64,000 nt of DNA from Bacillus fungorum (GCF_002746455.1 NZ_NWUW01000003.1:124001-188000), one strand, 5' to 3'. Shown: positions 48,357 to 57,755, counted from the stretch's first letter. Translations and numbers: made by a program. The notes: a model not told the origin generated them from the letters alone.

Positions 48357-48467
48357 TTATTTTTTCGTATGTGAAGTAATATTTCTTAGGAAGATTCCTA
48401 ATCCTGCAAAAAAGAATCCTAAGCATAATAAGCTGGCTGGCGTTCCCCAAGTAATTTGATCTAGCAT
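48357..48467 (-). CDS. Small single-pass membrane protein (36 residues)
   Basis: On the minus strand GGGAGGGGATAAAA directly precedes an ATG opening a 36-codon frame, MLDQITWGTPASLLCLGFFF then AGLGIFLRN and a Lys-rich tail. It has one hydrophobic segment (about residues 11-27) and ends against a shared terminator. The excellent ribosome binding site makes it very likely real. Function unknown. Confidence 0.7.
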   Translation of the reverse strand: MLDQITWGTPASLLCLGFFFAGLGIFLRNITSHTKK

Positions 48468-48677
48468 TTTTATCCCCTCCCGTTTATTATTATATAGTAT
48501 TTATTGGGAATTATTAAAATTTTCTTTTTATAGGTGCGATATTAATGATTATCGATGAGTCTTCCCATCCTAGATGTGAAGAGTATATTCGAAAAGTGAT
48601 TCTTTTAATTATATCTCGTTATTCTTATAAATCGTTTTTGTTTCGTATGTTATAGTAACAACAAAGGGGGCTTACAA

Positions 48678-49265
48678 ATGGAAATCATTTACGAAAGAGT
48701 AAAGTTACGATTAATGGATAGTGATGATGTCGAAACTTTGTTTTCGATTGTAGAAGGAAATCGGGATATTTGGGCGTATTTAATCTCTAAAATGGATAGT
48801 GTTCAAGATATGCAGCAATATGTTCAAAAAGCGATACAGGGTTACGGAAAGGGTACGCAAATACCTTTCGTTGTAGTGGATCAACAGACGAATATGATTG
48901 TAGGAAGTACACGCTTATATAATATTTCAGTAGAAGATAAAACAGTCGAGTTAGGACAAACGTGGTATCATCCAAGTGTCCAGCGTACGAGTATAAATAC
49001 AGAGTGTAAGTATATGCTTCTTCAGTATGCTTTTGAAAAACTGCATATGCTCAGGGTGCAAATTAAGACGGATGCAAGAAATGAAAAAGCACAACGAGCA
49101 ATTGAAAGATTAGGTGCAGTAAAAGAGGGCGTGCTTAGAAATGAAAGAAAATTGCCAAACGGTCATGTGAGAGATGCAGTTGTGTACAGTATTATCTCGA
49201 GTGAATGGTCAGGCGTAAAAGAACAATTGTTAGAAAAATTAGAGTTGTATAAAGAAAAGCTATAA
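48678..49265 (+). CDS. GNAT acetyltransferase (RimJ/RimL-like)
   Basis: A 195-residue N-acetyltransferase. VELGQTWYHPSVQRTSINTE carries the acetyl-CoA pyrophosphate-binding region with the family's H-P-x-x-Q-R-x-x-x-N version, and the ERLGAVKEGVLRNER stretch (about residues 145-160) is typical of the RimJ/RimL subgroup. The acceptor, possibly a protein N-terminus or small amine, is unknown. AAAGGGGG precedes the ATG. Confidence 0.87.
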   Translation: MEIIYERVKLRLMDSDDVETLFSIVEGNRDIWAYLISKMDSVQDMQQYVQKAIQGYGKGTQIPFVVVDQQTNMIVGSTRLYNISVEDKTVELGQTWYHPSVQRTSINTECKYMLLQYAFEKLHMLRVQIKTDARNEKAQRAIERLGAVKEGVLRNERKLPNGHVRDAVVYSIISSEWSGVKEQLLEKLELYKEKL

Positions 49266-49595
49266 TTCGTGTTTTGAAAGGTATATTGTTCGTGATGCAG
49301 AAAAATATACCTTTTTTCTTACAAAATGCTACTTTATTTTAATTCCTTTTGTTTCATCGTTCCCTTCTGATAAAAAATTCGTTACAATGTAGTTGTATGG
49401 TAATAAACTTATGAATTTAAAACATGTAATGAAAACCGCAAATGAAAAATGAATTGATAATCCTCAATTTTAAATGAAAACCCTTTTATACATAAATAAC
49501 AAGTAAAGTTCCTTCTTTTAAATAAACTCAAACAAAACGATTTGATATAAATGTTTTTTTATAGAAGTATGGATGATGTACGGAGGCAATTACAA

Positions 49596-50228
49596 ATGAA
49601 AGAAAATAAGAAGAGTAAGAAAAGACGAATCTTTCAAGTGTTTTTACTAATGATTTGTTCTGCTATATTATATGTAAGTTATGCAGCTTACGATATTTGG
49701 AGTTATCGTTTTAAAACAGATGATAGCGTGAAAACGGATGCTGGTATCGTACTAGGAGCAGCTTCTTGGAATGGAAAACCATCTCCTGTATTTAAAGAAA
49801 GAATTAATCATGCGATTTCTTTATATAAGAATGGAAATATTAAAAAGATTATTTTTACAGGTGGTACAAAGTTCGAGGCAGAGCTTGAGGAAGCGCGTAC
49901 TGCAAGAGTATATGCAATGAAACAAGGTGTAAAAGAGGAAGATATTTTAATTGAAACAAAATCCCTTTTCACTGAAGAAAATTTAAAGAATGCGAAGGAA
50001 GTTGGAATAGAGAACGGAATACGCACATACACGATTGTAAGTGATCCACTTCATATGAAACGCGCAATGAGAATCGCAAAACATATTAATATTGAAGCGT
50101 ATGCTTCACCGACGCCGACATCAGCATATAAAACGCTAGATACAGAAATACCATTCTTCTTTAAAGAATTATTCTCGTACATTGGATATGTAACCTCTTT
50201 GCCGTTAAAGGCATTAAAGGGAGATTAA
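49596..50228 (+). CDS. YdcF/SanA-like DUF218 protein
   Basis: A 210-residue protein with an N-terminal membrane anchor (about residues 12-31) after a Lys-rich start and a DUF218 domain outside: DAGIVLGAASWNGKPSPVF, then IIFTGGT, and VSDPLHMKRA. The family (SanA, ElyC, YdcF) is linked to envelope integrity; its reaction is not established. ATG 49596 is chosen because CGGAGG lies just upstream. A small hairpin (AAGAAAAG/CTTTTCTT, 50232-50270) follows. Confidence 0.85.
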   Translation: MKENKKSKKRRIFQVFLLMICSAILYVSYAAYDIWSYRFKTDDSVKTDAGIVLGAASWNGKPSPVFKERINHAISLYKNGNIKKIIFTGGTKFEAELEEARTARVYAMKQGVKEEDILIETKSLFTEENLKNAKEVGIENGIRTYTIVSDPLHMKRAMRIAKHINIEAYASPTPTSAYKTLDTEIPFFFKELFSYIGYVTSLPLKALKGD

Positions 50229-50382
50229 TATAAGAAAAGGAACTACCTTTAAATAGGAACTTTTCTTATTAGTCAAAAACATTGTATTTTTATCGGAATA
50301 GTGAAACAATAGAGAGGTAGCTTCATATAATCATAATAAAAAAGTGAGCGGTTGAAGAATCGAACATAAAGGAGATTATAGT

Positions 50383-51531
50383 ATGGCACTCTCATTTGTT
50401 GAAACAGAAGAACAATCTTTCATTATTGAACAAATAAATAAATTGATTCCGAAGTTCATGGAAAGAGAGCATCAACTAAGTGAATTAGGATCATTTCCGC
50501 ATGAAAATATGAATGATTTGAAAGGTATCGGGTATACGAAATTAACGTTACCGAAGGAATTTGGTGGTAGTGCAATTTCTTTATATGACTTTGTTTTATT
50601 TCAAGAGAAAATCGCAGAAGGCTGCGGAGCTACTGCATTATCGATTGGATGGCATCTTGGCATTGTGAAAGAGCTAGCGGAAAATCGCTCTTGGAATGGT
50701 GAGATGTTCAAATGGTTTTGCGAAGAGGTGCGTAATGGTGCGCTCTTTAATCGGGCAGCAACAGAGCCGAAAACAGGGAGTCCAACGCGTGGCGGTAAAC
50801 CAGAAACAATAGCGGTTCAACAAGGCGAGAAGTGGGTTATAAATGGAAGAAAAACTTTTACAACGATGGCGCCAATACTTGATTATTTTATTATTTCAGC
50901 AAGTATTGAAGGCCGAGAAGAAGTTGGTGAGTTTGTTATTCCGAGAAATACGCTCGGTGTATCCATTGAAGAAACGTGGGATAGCGTCGCGATGAGAGGG
51001 ACTGCTAGTCACGACCTTGTCTTACAAAATGTAGAGATAGAAAACCGCTTTTTTACGGATGTATTAGGCGGGAAAGTGAATCAAAAGGGTATCGGCTGGT
51101 TGCTACATATACCAGCATGTTATTTAGGAATTGCACAATCAGCAAGAAATTATGCAGTTCAGTTTGCGGGATCATACAAGCCGAATAGTTTAAATCATTC
51201 TATTAGTTTATTGCCGAATGTTAGAAGGTTAGTTGGAGAATTAGAACTCGAGCTTATGCAAGCTCGCGTCTTTTTATATCAAATTGCGAAAAAATACGAT
51301 GAGGCAGAAGATAAACTTTCACTGCAAGCAGAGCTAGCAGCAGTGAAATACGCCGTAACAAATGCGGCGATATCCATAGTGGATAAATCAATGCGCATCG
51401 TAGGAGCAAAAAGTTTATCAGAAAAAAATCCGCTTCATCGTTACTATTTAAACGTCAGAGCAGGACTACACAATCCGCCGATGGATGATGCAACACTATC
51501 TATGCTGGCGGATGCGGCGTTTCGTTCGTAG
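50383..51531 (+). CDS. Acyl-CoA dehydrogenase family protein
   Basis: A 382-residue flavoprotein with the acyl-CoA dehydrogenase fold: helical N-terminal domain with YTKLTLPKEFGG, a middle strand domain (INGRKTFTTMAP and WDSVAMRGTASHDL) and a helical C-terminal domain. The canonical catalytic Glu position in the C-terminal region is not obvious, so it may be a dehydrogenase for another substrate or a flavin monooxygenase relative. It stands alone with a terminator behind it. AAAGGAG precedes the ATG. Confidence 0.85.
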   Translation: MALSFVETEEQSFIIEQINKLIPKFMEREHQLSELGSFPHENMNDLKGIGYTKLTLPKEFGGSAISLYDFVLFQEKIAEGCGATALSIGWHLGIVKELAENRSWNGEMFKWFCEEVRNGALFNRAATEPKTGSPTRGGKPETIAVQQGEKWVINGRKTFTTMAPILDYFIISASIEGREEVGEFVIPRNTLGVSIEETWDSVAMRGTASHDLVLQNVEIENRFFTDVLGGKVNQKGIGWLLHIPACYLGIAQSARNYAVQFAGSYKPNSLNHSISLLPNVRRLVGELELELMQARVFLYQIAKKYDEAEDKLSLQAELAAVKYAVTNAAISIVDKSMRIVGAKSLSEKNPLHRYYLNVRAGLHNPPMDDATLSMLADAAFRS

Positions 51532-51578
51532 GTTTTTTAACTTGAATTTTATTGTTTATGTACAATATAGTTGTTTTG

Positions 51579-51616
51579 AAAGCACGTGTTTGATTAGTAA
51601 TCGAACGCGTGCTTTT
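51579..51616 (+). terminator. Terminator after the acyl-CoA dehydrogenase gene
   Basis: AAAGCACG and CGTGCTTT arms, extended by GATTA/TAATC pairing, are followed by TT. Confidence 0.82.
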
Positions 51617-51747
51617 TATGTGCAGGAACGTACCAAGTTGAGATGTAGGTTTTTAATATAAATGGTTATCATGGTTTTGTGATTGTTTCTTGTTGAAAAA
51701 TTCTTATCGTAATGCCAGTTTGGAACCTTTGTAAATAATTACTGAAT

Positions 51748-52218
51748 TTAATCCCAAATCAATGGTCTTTCCAAATCTACCATTCGCAAATATTGTAAAA
51801 ATTGACCTGCATGGACCGCATCATGATAGGCAATTCGTAAAAGCATATCGCCTAAATATCTTTGATAGCCAACATCACTGCGATCAATAAGTCTTGAATC
51901 TAGTTCGGCTATGTTTATCGATTGAACATATTCTATGAAGTCAGTAAAGTATGATTGTGCCAACTCAATCTCTTTTTTTACACAAGTAATTGGCTCGTCA
52001 TTATACGGGATGTGTATGTCGTTTATTGAGCCGTTGTTTTTTAAAATCATATGATAGTAAAAAGTTGAGCTCCATACGTGACGAATCATTTCACCAAAGG
52101 ACATAGCCTCATGATCAGGCTTCCAATTAAGAAAATTATCGGGAAGAGAATTCCATAATTTTTCTGAGCGCCTTCTCGTTTCTTTCAAATTTAATATACT
52201 AAGATCAATTGCATTCAT
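51748..52218 (-). CDS. DinB family protein
   Basis: A 156-residue four-helix-bundle protein. The motif HDAVHAGQ (about residues 133-140) with an earlier His (MIRHVWSS) supplies the three-His metal site of DinB/YfiT-like hydrolases, some of which are thiol transferases. The role is unknown. It is divergently arranged with an ArsR regulator gene 69 bp away, which probably controls it. AAAGGAG precedes the ATG. Confidence 0.85.
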   Translation of the reverse strand: MNAIDLSILNLKETRRRSEKLWNSLPDNFLNWKPDHEAMSFGEMIRHVWSSTFYYHMILKNNGSINDIHIPYNDEPITCVKKEIELAQSYFTDFIEYVQSINIAELDSRLIDRSDVGYQRYLGDMLLRIAYHDAVHAGQFLQYLRMVDLERPLIWD

Positions 52219-52287
52219 AATACATTCTCCTTTACTATTAAACTTAAAATAATTGTATCAATTTAATAGTTAGGGTATCATCGAAAT

Positions 52288-52992
52288 ATGAATGTATACC
52301 CGAATATCTCATATATAGCTAAACTCATTGCTGAACCTACAAGAGCAATCATCTTAGATTGTTTAATGAATAATCAAGCACTACCTGCTAGTGAATTGGC
52401 TTATATGGCAAGAGTGTCACATCCAACAATTAGTTCTCATCTTTCTAAATTAGTAGAGGGGAATCTACTTAAAGTTGAACAACATGGTAGACATCGTTAC
52501 TATCGACTTGCTAATCAAGAGGTAGCAGAAGTGCTTGAAAAGTTAGGAACAATCGCACCAACAGTCCAAGTTCGTTCTTTAAAACAATCGGATCAACTAA
52601 AACAAGTTCGTTATGCTCGAACTTGCTATGATCATCTTGCAGGCAAACTCGGTGTAGAGATAGCTGAAAAATTGCTAGATAAGGAATTTATCATTTTAGA
52701 GGAAGGAGAATACATTGTAACGGAACAAGGTGAAAAGTGGTTTCTGAATTTTGGAATAAATATTGAAGCGGCAGAAATAAAGAGGAGGGTATTTGCAAAA
52801 CCTTGTCTTGATTGGAGTGAAAGACGCTACCATATTTCTGGTTGGTTAGGATCTGCAATAGCAAAACTATTTTTTGAACAGGAATGGATTACAAAAACGG
52901 ATAAGAATCGGGCTGTCCATCTTACAAGAAAAGGTAAGAAGTTATTGAAAGACCAATTAGGCATTGACATGGAAAATGAAGAAATTAAATAA
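52288..52992 (+). CDS. ArsR-type winged-helix regulator
   Basis: A 234-residue regulator. Residues about 8-90 form an ArsR-type winged helix (AEPTRAIILDCLM, then SHPTISSHLSKLVEGNLLKV and HGRHRYYRL). The extra C-terminal 140 residues form a second domain without metal-type Cys clusters, so a metal sensor role is unlikely. No clear ribosome binding site precedes the ATG, so the mRNA may be leaderless or the start inexact. It is divergent from the DinB gene. Confidence 0.85.
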   Translation: MNVYPNISYIAKLIAEPTRAIILDCLMNNQALPASELAYMARVSHPTISSHLSKLVEGNLLKVEQHGRHRYYRLANQEVAEVLEKLGTIAPTVQVRSLKQSDQLKQVRYARTCYDHLAGKLGVEIAEKLLDKEFIILEEGEYIVTEQGEKWFLNFGINIEAAEIKRRVFAKPCLDWSERRYHISGWLGSAIAKLFFEQEWITKTDKNRAVHLTRKGKKLLKDQLGIDMENEEIK

Positions 52993-53037
52993 CCTGAGTC
53001 TATAGTTATATAGACTCAGGTTATTTAATTTTTTTTA
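52988..53037 (+). terminator. Terminator of the ArsR gene
   Basis: AATAACCTGAGTCTATA pairs perfectly with TATAGACTCAGGTTATT around a 2-3 base loop and is followed by a long T-run. Confidence 0.9.
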
Positions 53038-53195
53038 AAATCTTAGATGATATTTGCACACGGCAAATTTAACCTCAATCGCTTTATGGGAAGAGGTGAA
53101 ATGAAAACATAGTAGTTGAGGAAGTTCTATTAAATTATTAATCATATTACTTGAAAATTATGCGTAAGAATATAGTAAATGAAGGGAGATATAAA

Positions 53196-54326
53196 ATGAA
53201 TAAAATTAAACTGAAAGTATTAAATGTAAGATATGTAGTGATATGTATTTTATTCACTATTATATGTATCCTCACTTCATTCTTCATTTCTAGTAATTCC
53301 AGCGTATTTAAATCATTTTATATGAATCAATTATTAGGAACGAATTCTACTAAAGGCCTTATGTATATGATAGGCAGTGAAAATCGTTATTTTGCAGAAG
53401 AATTTCATAAAGAAAAAGGACGAGCGTCTTTGGAATCTTTTTTACTGTCACTTTCTACAAATATTAATGTAAATGACCTTCGAAGTTTATTAACCCGAGA
53501 ACTTCCAAATATGAATCAATTTTATTCGGAAATATTAATTGCAGGGGAAGGAACAGATTATACGAACATTCCTGAAGAATCCAGTATTCCTTTAGAGAAT
53601 ATTAAAGATAAAGGTACTGCTGTTAAACACCCAAAGAGTGAGAAAGAAAACAATGCAAATACACAAAATAACGGTGAAAATAAAGTTTTTATTTATCATA
53701 CACATAGTTGGGAGTCGTTTATTCCTCTCATTCCAGGTGCTACTAAACCTAATGATGCCTCTAGTACAAATAATGAAGTGAATATTACGTTTGTTGGAAA
53801 CTATTTAAAACAAAAGTTAGAAGAAAAAGGAATAGGGGTTTCACATGATACGACAAATATGAGGGATTTTCTGCGAAATAAAAATTTAAACTGGGCCCAA
53901 TCCTACAAAGGATCTCGTCAAATATTACAAGATAAATTAGCGCAAGATAAAAATATTATGTTTCCAATGGACCTTCATAGAGATGATGCACGAAAAAATA
54001 TTACAACAAAAAATATTAATGGAAAGAATTATGCTCGGCTCTATTTTATTTTAGGGCGAGAAAATCCTAACTATGAAAAAAATAAAAAAATAGTAACAGC
54101 AATTAATTCATATTTAGATGAAAAATATTACGGTTTAAGCCGAGGGATTTTTATTAAAGATCGTAAAAGCGGTAACGGAGTATATAATCAAGACCTTTCT
54201 CCAAATGCATTACTTATTGAAATGGGAGGGGTAGATAATACACCAGAAGAATTGTATGCTTCCGTTGATGCATTAGTAGAAGCATTTAGCCATTATTATA
54301 ATGAAGTAACAAAGAAAAATAACTAA
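53196..54326 (+). CDS. Stage II sporulation protein P paralogue
   Basis: A 376-residue SpoIIP-type peptidoglycan hydrolase with an N-terminal membrane anchor (about residues 12-31), a variable linker, and the catalytic domain. The conserved YHTH (167-170), the His in MDLHRD (H261) and the Glu in LLIEMGG (E342) correspond to the metal and catalytic residues of SpoIIP. SpoIIP cleaves septal and leading peptidoglycan during engulfment with SpoIID and SpoIIM. The typical spoIIP neighbour gpr is absent, so this is probably an extra copy. ATG 53196 follows GAAGGGAG. Confidence 0.88.
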   Translation: MNKIKLKVLNVRYVVICILFTIICILTSFFISSNSSVFKSFYMNQLLGTNSTKGLMYMIGSENRYFAEEFHKEKGRASLESFLLSLSTNINVNDLRSLLTRELPNMNQFYSEILIAGEGTDYTNIPEESSIPLENIKDKGTAVKHPKSEKENNANTQNNGENKVFIYHTHSWESFIPLIPGATKPNDASSTNNEVNITFVGNYLKQKLEEKGIGVSHDTTNMRDFLRNKNLNWAQSYKGSRQILQDKLAQDKNIMFPMDLHRDDARKNITTKNINGKNYARLYFILGRENPNYEKNKKIVTAINSYLDEKYYGLSRGIFIKDRKSGNGVYNQDLSPNALLIEMGGVDNTPEELYASVDALVEAFSHYYNEVTKKNN

Positions 54327-54360
54327 ATGTAAAGGGAAAACTTAGTGTTTTGTAAAATGA

Positions 54361-54408
54361 AAAGGAGTGACACCTAGTCCGAGGTTCTAGGGGGTTACTC
54401 TTTTTTTT
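54361..54408 (+). terminator. Terminator after the SpoIIP-like gene
   Basis: GGAGTGACACCTAG can pair with CTAGGGGGTTACTC using a few mismatches, followed by eight T. Confidence 0.8.
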
Positions 54409-54560
54409 GTAGAATATAAAAAATATAACATTACTAATAAATGTTATCAAATGAAAAAATCTTTCTTTTCATTCTTCTTTTTATCGTTTTATAGGAGAAT
54501 GCTATGCTTCTTATTTCACCTACTGTATAATAAGAAAAAAGCACGAAAAGAGGTCATCTC

Positions 54561-55238
54561 ATGCTAGAGGTTATTGCAACATGTTTAGAAGATGTGAAAC
54601 GAATTGAACGAGCAGGTGGGAAGCGAATTGAATTAATTTCATCTTATACAGAAGGCGGTTTAACGCCGAGTTATGCATTTATTAAAAAAGCAGTAGAAGC
54701 AGTACATATACCGATTCACGTTATGATTCGTCCGCATGCGAAGTCTTTTACCTATACGGAAGAAGAAATTGAAATGATGAAAGAAGACATTGTCGTTGCG
54801 CAAAATTTAGGTGCAGCGGGTATTGTATTAGGCGTATTAAACGAACGAAATGAAGTAGATGAAGAGAAACTAGCGGATTTATTATCTGTGGTAGATGGAA
54901 TAAATGTAACATATCACCGAGCAATAGATGATACAGAAAATCCAGTAGAAGCGATGAGAACTTTAACGAAATTTCATAAAGTGACTCACGTTTTAACTTC
55001 AGGCGGACAAGGAAGTATAGTTGATAATATTCCGGTGCTTACAGATATGCAAAAGGTAAGCGATGGTCAAATTCAACTTGTTGCTGGAGCTGGCGTGACG
55101 AAAGAAAATATAAAGCGATTGCTAGATGAAACTGGAATTTCGCAAGCTCATGTCGGTACAGCAGTAAGAGAAGGGAAATCATGTTTTGCTGAAATTGATC
55201 CTAATTTAGTACAAGAATTAGTTCAAATAATAAAGTGA
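54561..55238 (+). CDS. cutC: CutC family protein
   Basis: A 225-residue TIM-barrel protein of the CutC family: LEVIATCLEDVKRIERAG at the start, HVMIRPHAKSFTYTEEEI, the YHRAID segment, LTSGGQGS and AGAGVTKENI. The family was named for copper homeostasis, but that role is uncertain in Bacillus. It precedes signal peptidase across a repeat element. Confidence 0.92.
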   Translation: MLEVIATCLEDVKRIERAGGKRIELISSYTEGGLTPSYAFIKKAVEAVHIPIHVMIRPHAKSFTYTEEEIEMMKEDIVVAQNLGAAGIVLGVLNERNEVDEEKLADLLSVVDGINVTYHRAIDDTENPVEAMRTLTKFHKVTHVLTSGGQGSIVDNIPVLTDMQKVSDGQIQLVAGAGVTKENIKRLLDETGISQAHVGTAVREGKSCFAEIDPNLVQELVQIIK

Positions 55239-55242
55239 AACT

Positions 55243-55384
55243 TTAATCAGTGGGGGTGTTCTTCCCCCGCTGATTATTAGTTGAACCAATCGGGCTTTTA
55301 CGGGTAGTTGATCCATATCTAGCTTCTTTGCTTTCGTTGAATTTTGAGGTGGGGGTCTTACTGCCCGTTAAAGCGGGATAAAAT
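55243..55384. repeat. Probable bcr1-type intergenic repeat
   Basis: This about 142-bp element has a strong hairpin at its left (AATCAGTGGGGG paired with CCCCCGCTGATT), a middle with AGTTGAACCAATCGGG and GGGTAGTTGATCC, and a right end GTGGGGGTCTTACTGCCCG then TTAAAGCGGG. From memory this composition and size match the bcr1 family found in many B. cereus-group genomes. It sits between cutC and the signal peptidase gene. Its RNA could fold extensively. Confidence 0.6.
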
Positions 55385-55409
55385 AAGCACTTAAGAAAGA
55401 GGAGAAACG

Positions 55410-55961
55410 ATGAAGGAAAATACGAAGAAAGAATTATTCTCATGGGCTAAAACGATAGCATTTACCCTTGTATTAATCGCAATTATTCGCGGTGTTTTAT
55501 TTACACCGTCATTAGTACAAGGCGAATCGATGATGCCCACTTTAGAAAATAACGAACGAGTTCTCGTCAATAAGATTGGTTACAGTATAAGTGGATTAGA
55601 ACGCTTTGATATTATCGTCTTCCACGGAAAAGAAGGATACGATTTAGTAAAACGAGTAATCGGTTTACCAGGCGATACAGTTGAGTATAAAAATGATGTT
55701 TTATATGTAAACGGCAAAGCGATGGAAGAACCATATTTAAAAGAGTTTAAAGAAAAAGCAGCAGGCCGTGTATTAACTCCAGACTTTACGTTAGAACAAA
55801 TCACAGGAAAAACGAAAGTGCCAGCAGGCCAAGTGTTTGTTTTAGGGGATAATCGTGAAGTTTCGAAAGATGGTCGTATGTTTGGATTTATTTCAGAAGA
55901 TGAAATTGTCGGAAAAGGACAAGCAGTTTTCTGGCCGTTGAAACAAGTAAGAGCGCTATAA
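55410..55961 (+). CDS. sip: Signal peptidase I
   Basis: A 183-residue type I signal peptidase with one N-terminal membrane segment (about residues 15-31). The catalytic Ser is S40 in QGESMMPT and the Lys is K81 in LVKRVIGLPGD. The C-terminal GDNRE motif is present, though the usual S-D-S-R after it reads SKDGR. It cleaves signal peptides of secreted proteins at the outer membrane face. AAAGAGGAG precedes the ATG. Confidence 0.94.
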   Translation: MKENTKKELFSWAKTIAFTLVLIAIIRGVLFTPSLVQGESMMPTLENNERVLVNKIGYSISGLERFDIIVFHGKEGYDLVKRVIGLPGDTVEYKNDVLYVNGKAMEEPYLKEFKEKAAGRVLTPDFTLEQITGKTKVPAGQVFVLGDNREVSKDGRMFGFISEDEIVGKGQAVFWPLKQVRAL

Positions 55962-56037
55962 AGTAAGTATGGGAGAAATATTCTTCCGGTGGATTTAAAT
56001 CACATTTTTTGTGAAACTGAATGTTCATTTAAGAAAG

Positions 56038-56083
56038 ACAGAGGTCATTTTGATTATTATTTTTCAAAATGGCCTCTGTTTAT
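56038..56083 (+). terminator. Terminator after signal peptidase
   Basis: ACAGAGGTCATTTTGA pairs with TCAAAATGGCCTCTGT with one G-T pair, followed by TTTATTT. Confidence 0.85.
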
Positions 56084-56114
56084 TTGAAGATAATATTGAA
56101 AGGAGGGAATTAAG

Positions 56115-56948
56115 ATGACAACGAAAGAATCAAAAGTTATCTTAAACAGGAAAGGAGCCAGGAAAGTAAACGAAATTCCTAAAGAGGTCTTACAGTTACT
56201 ACAGCAAGGGAAAGTAGAAAGTGTTAATCTAACAGAATGGCTAGCTATAAATCATATTGAACTACTTAAAAATGTCTTACCTTCAATAGGACTCAAGAAT
56301 AGTTTGGAATATATAGTAGGTGAATTAGAAAAACAGAACGTTGAAACAGGAATGAAAGTCATACGAATAACAGGAACTTTACTGGATGAAATTATAATCA
56401 AAGAGAATGAAGGAAACAAGGAAGACGTACTGTTAAAATTATCTAAGCATATTTCAGATAGTGTACGATGTTGGGCAGCGTTTATGAATAAAAAGTCAAA
56501 TAACACATTAAAAGATACATTAACGTATATTCGACCTTTTGCGGCGGATCATCATTTTGGTGTTCGAGAAATTGCTTGGATGTCAATTAGAGAAGATCTT
56601 TCACAAAATATAGAAGAAAGTGTGGAATTGTTAGTAGAATGGGCAAAAAGTGAAGATGAGAATATTCGCAGGTTCTCTGTAGAATCTATTCGTCCTCGAG
56701 GTGTATGGAGTAAACATATTGAAATATTAAAACAAGAACCTGAAAAAGCACTTCCCATTCTTAATTTACTTAAATCAGATCCATCAAAATATGTACAAGA
56801 TTCGGTTGGAAACTGGTTAAATGATGCAAGTAAAACGAAACCGGATTGGGTAATGAACCTGTGTGAAGAATGGGAAAAGGATACTGACATAAAATCAACT
56901 AGTAGAATTATTAAAAAAGCTAAAAGAACGATTTTGAAAAATAAGTAA
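56115..56948 (+). CDS. HEAT-repeat DNA alkylation repair protein (AlkC/AlkD-like)
   Basis: A 277-residue all-helical repeat protein. VREIAWMSIRE, ENIRRFSVESIRPRGVWS and KYVQDSVGNWLNDASKTKPDWV are characteristic of the HEAT-like AlkC/AlkD DNA glycosylases that excise alkylated bases. The Arg-Pro-Arg and Asn-Asp-Ala-Ser positions match the AlkC subgroup by eye. AGGAGGG precedes the ATG. It is transcribed alone. Confidence 0.82.
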   Translation: MTTKESKVILNRKGARKVNEIPKEVLQLLQQGKVESVNLTEWLAINHIELLKNVLPSIGLKNSLEYIVGELEKQNVETGMKVIRITGTLLDEIIIKENEGNKEDVLLKLSKHISDSVRCWAAFMNKKSNNTLKDTLTYIRPFAADHHFGVREIAWMSIREDLSQNIEESVELLVEWAKSEDENIRRFSVESIRPRGVWSKHIEILKQEPEKALPILNLLKSDPSKYVQDSVGNWLNDASKTKPDWVMNLCEEWEKDTDIKSTSRIIKKAKRTILKNK

Positions 56949-57028
56949 TATGTAACTAATAGACTTGTTAGTTCTACGAAGGAACAATCAATCATGTTAA
57001 AAAAAAGAATACTTTGAATAACTATGAG

Positions 57029-57060
57029 AAGAGCATGTATTGATCAATACATGCTCTTTA
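57029..57060. terminator. Bidirectional hairpin
   Basis: AAGAGCATGTATTG and its exact complement form a perfect 14-bp-per-arm palindrome, with a modest T-rich tail. It lies between convergent genes. Confidence 0.8.
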
Positions 57061-57145
57061 TATTTTCTTTTATATCAGTGTTATTAATGAAAGGTGATCA
57101 AATTTTATTTCAAATCTAAACTTCCGTACTTTTTTATTGTAACTT

Positions 57146-57556
57146 TTATTCAAATAGTTTTGTAGCAACATGTACTTTGGAAAGTGAACCGTCTCTATTT
57201 CTAAAAAAAATTTTATATTCACCGTCAGGAAGCCAATCACTCCAATTTATACTAAATTCACTTATCGCTTGTTCCCCTGGTTTTAAAGTTCCGTCAATCA
57301 TCCAAGCACCTTTAGCGTTATATAAAGTATAACTAAAAGGAGAATCACCAGTATTTTGTACAAGAACGCTTAAGTTATCTCCATTAAAATAGTTGAAATT
57401 ATAAGTGGTTGATCCGAAAAATGCAACGTCTTCGTTAGTTATGGCACGTTGTTCAATTTGAGAGTCTAGCTTAGTATCTTCGTTTGTAGCAAATGTCACA
57501 TTATAACCTATACAAAAAGATAGCATAATAGCAGGAATCACTAGCAACTTTTTCAA
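57146..57556 (-). CDS. Secreted hypothetical protein
   Basis: A 136-residue protein with a signal peptide (KKLLVIPAIMLSFCIGYNVTFA, written here in two parts: KKLLVIPAIMLSF and CIGYNVTFA). The mature part is beta-rich, with NYFNGDNLSVLVQNTGDS and INWSDWLPDGEYKIFFRN. The family is not recognised. The TTG at 57556 is preferred as start because AAGGAGTG lies 6 bp upstream; a GTG three codons earlier overlaps that site. Confidence 0.65.
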   Translation of the reverse strand: MKKLLVIPAIMLSFCIGYNVTFATNEDTKLDSQIEQRAITNEDVAFFGSTTYNFNYFNGDNLSVLVQNTGDSPFSYTLYNAKGAWMIDGTLKPGEQAISEFSINWSDWLPDGEYKIFFRNRDGSLSKVHVATKLFE

Positions 57557-57709
57557 AAGAAACACTCCTTATATTTCGTATTATGTATATAATAATTGAA
57601 AAATATTGAAATGTAATAGTTTAATGTGAAAATTTACAAATGTATATAATTATTTACGCTTATTTTAAATTACCGACAAAACATAAAGATTAAGTAATTG
57701 AAAAAAATA

Positions 57710-57738
57710 TTGATAGAATTGAAAGAATATTTTATAAT
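57710..57738 (+). promoter_or_regulatory. Sigma-A promoter of the 5-oxoproline operon
   Basis: TTGATA (57710-57715) and TATAAT (57733-57738) with a 17-bp spacer. Transcription would start near 57745, just ahead of the paired operators. Confidence 0.8.
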
Positions 57739-57755
57739 TTTAAATTATATGTTTG

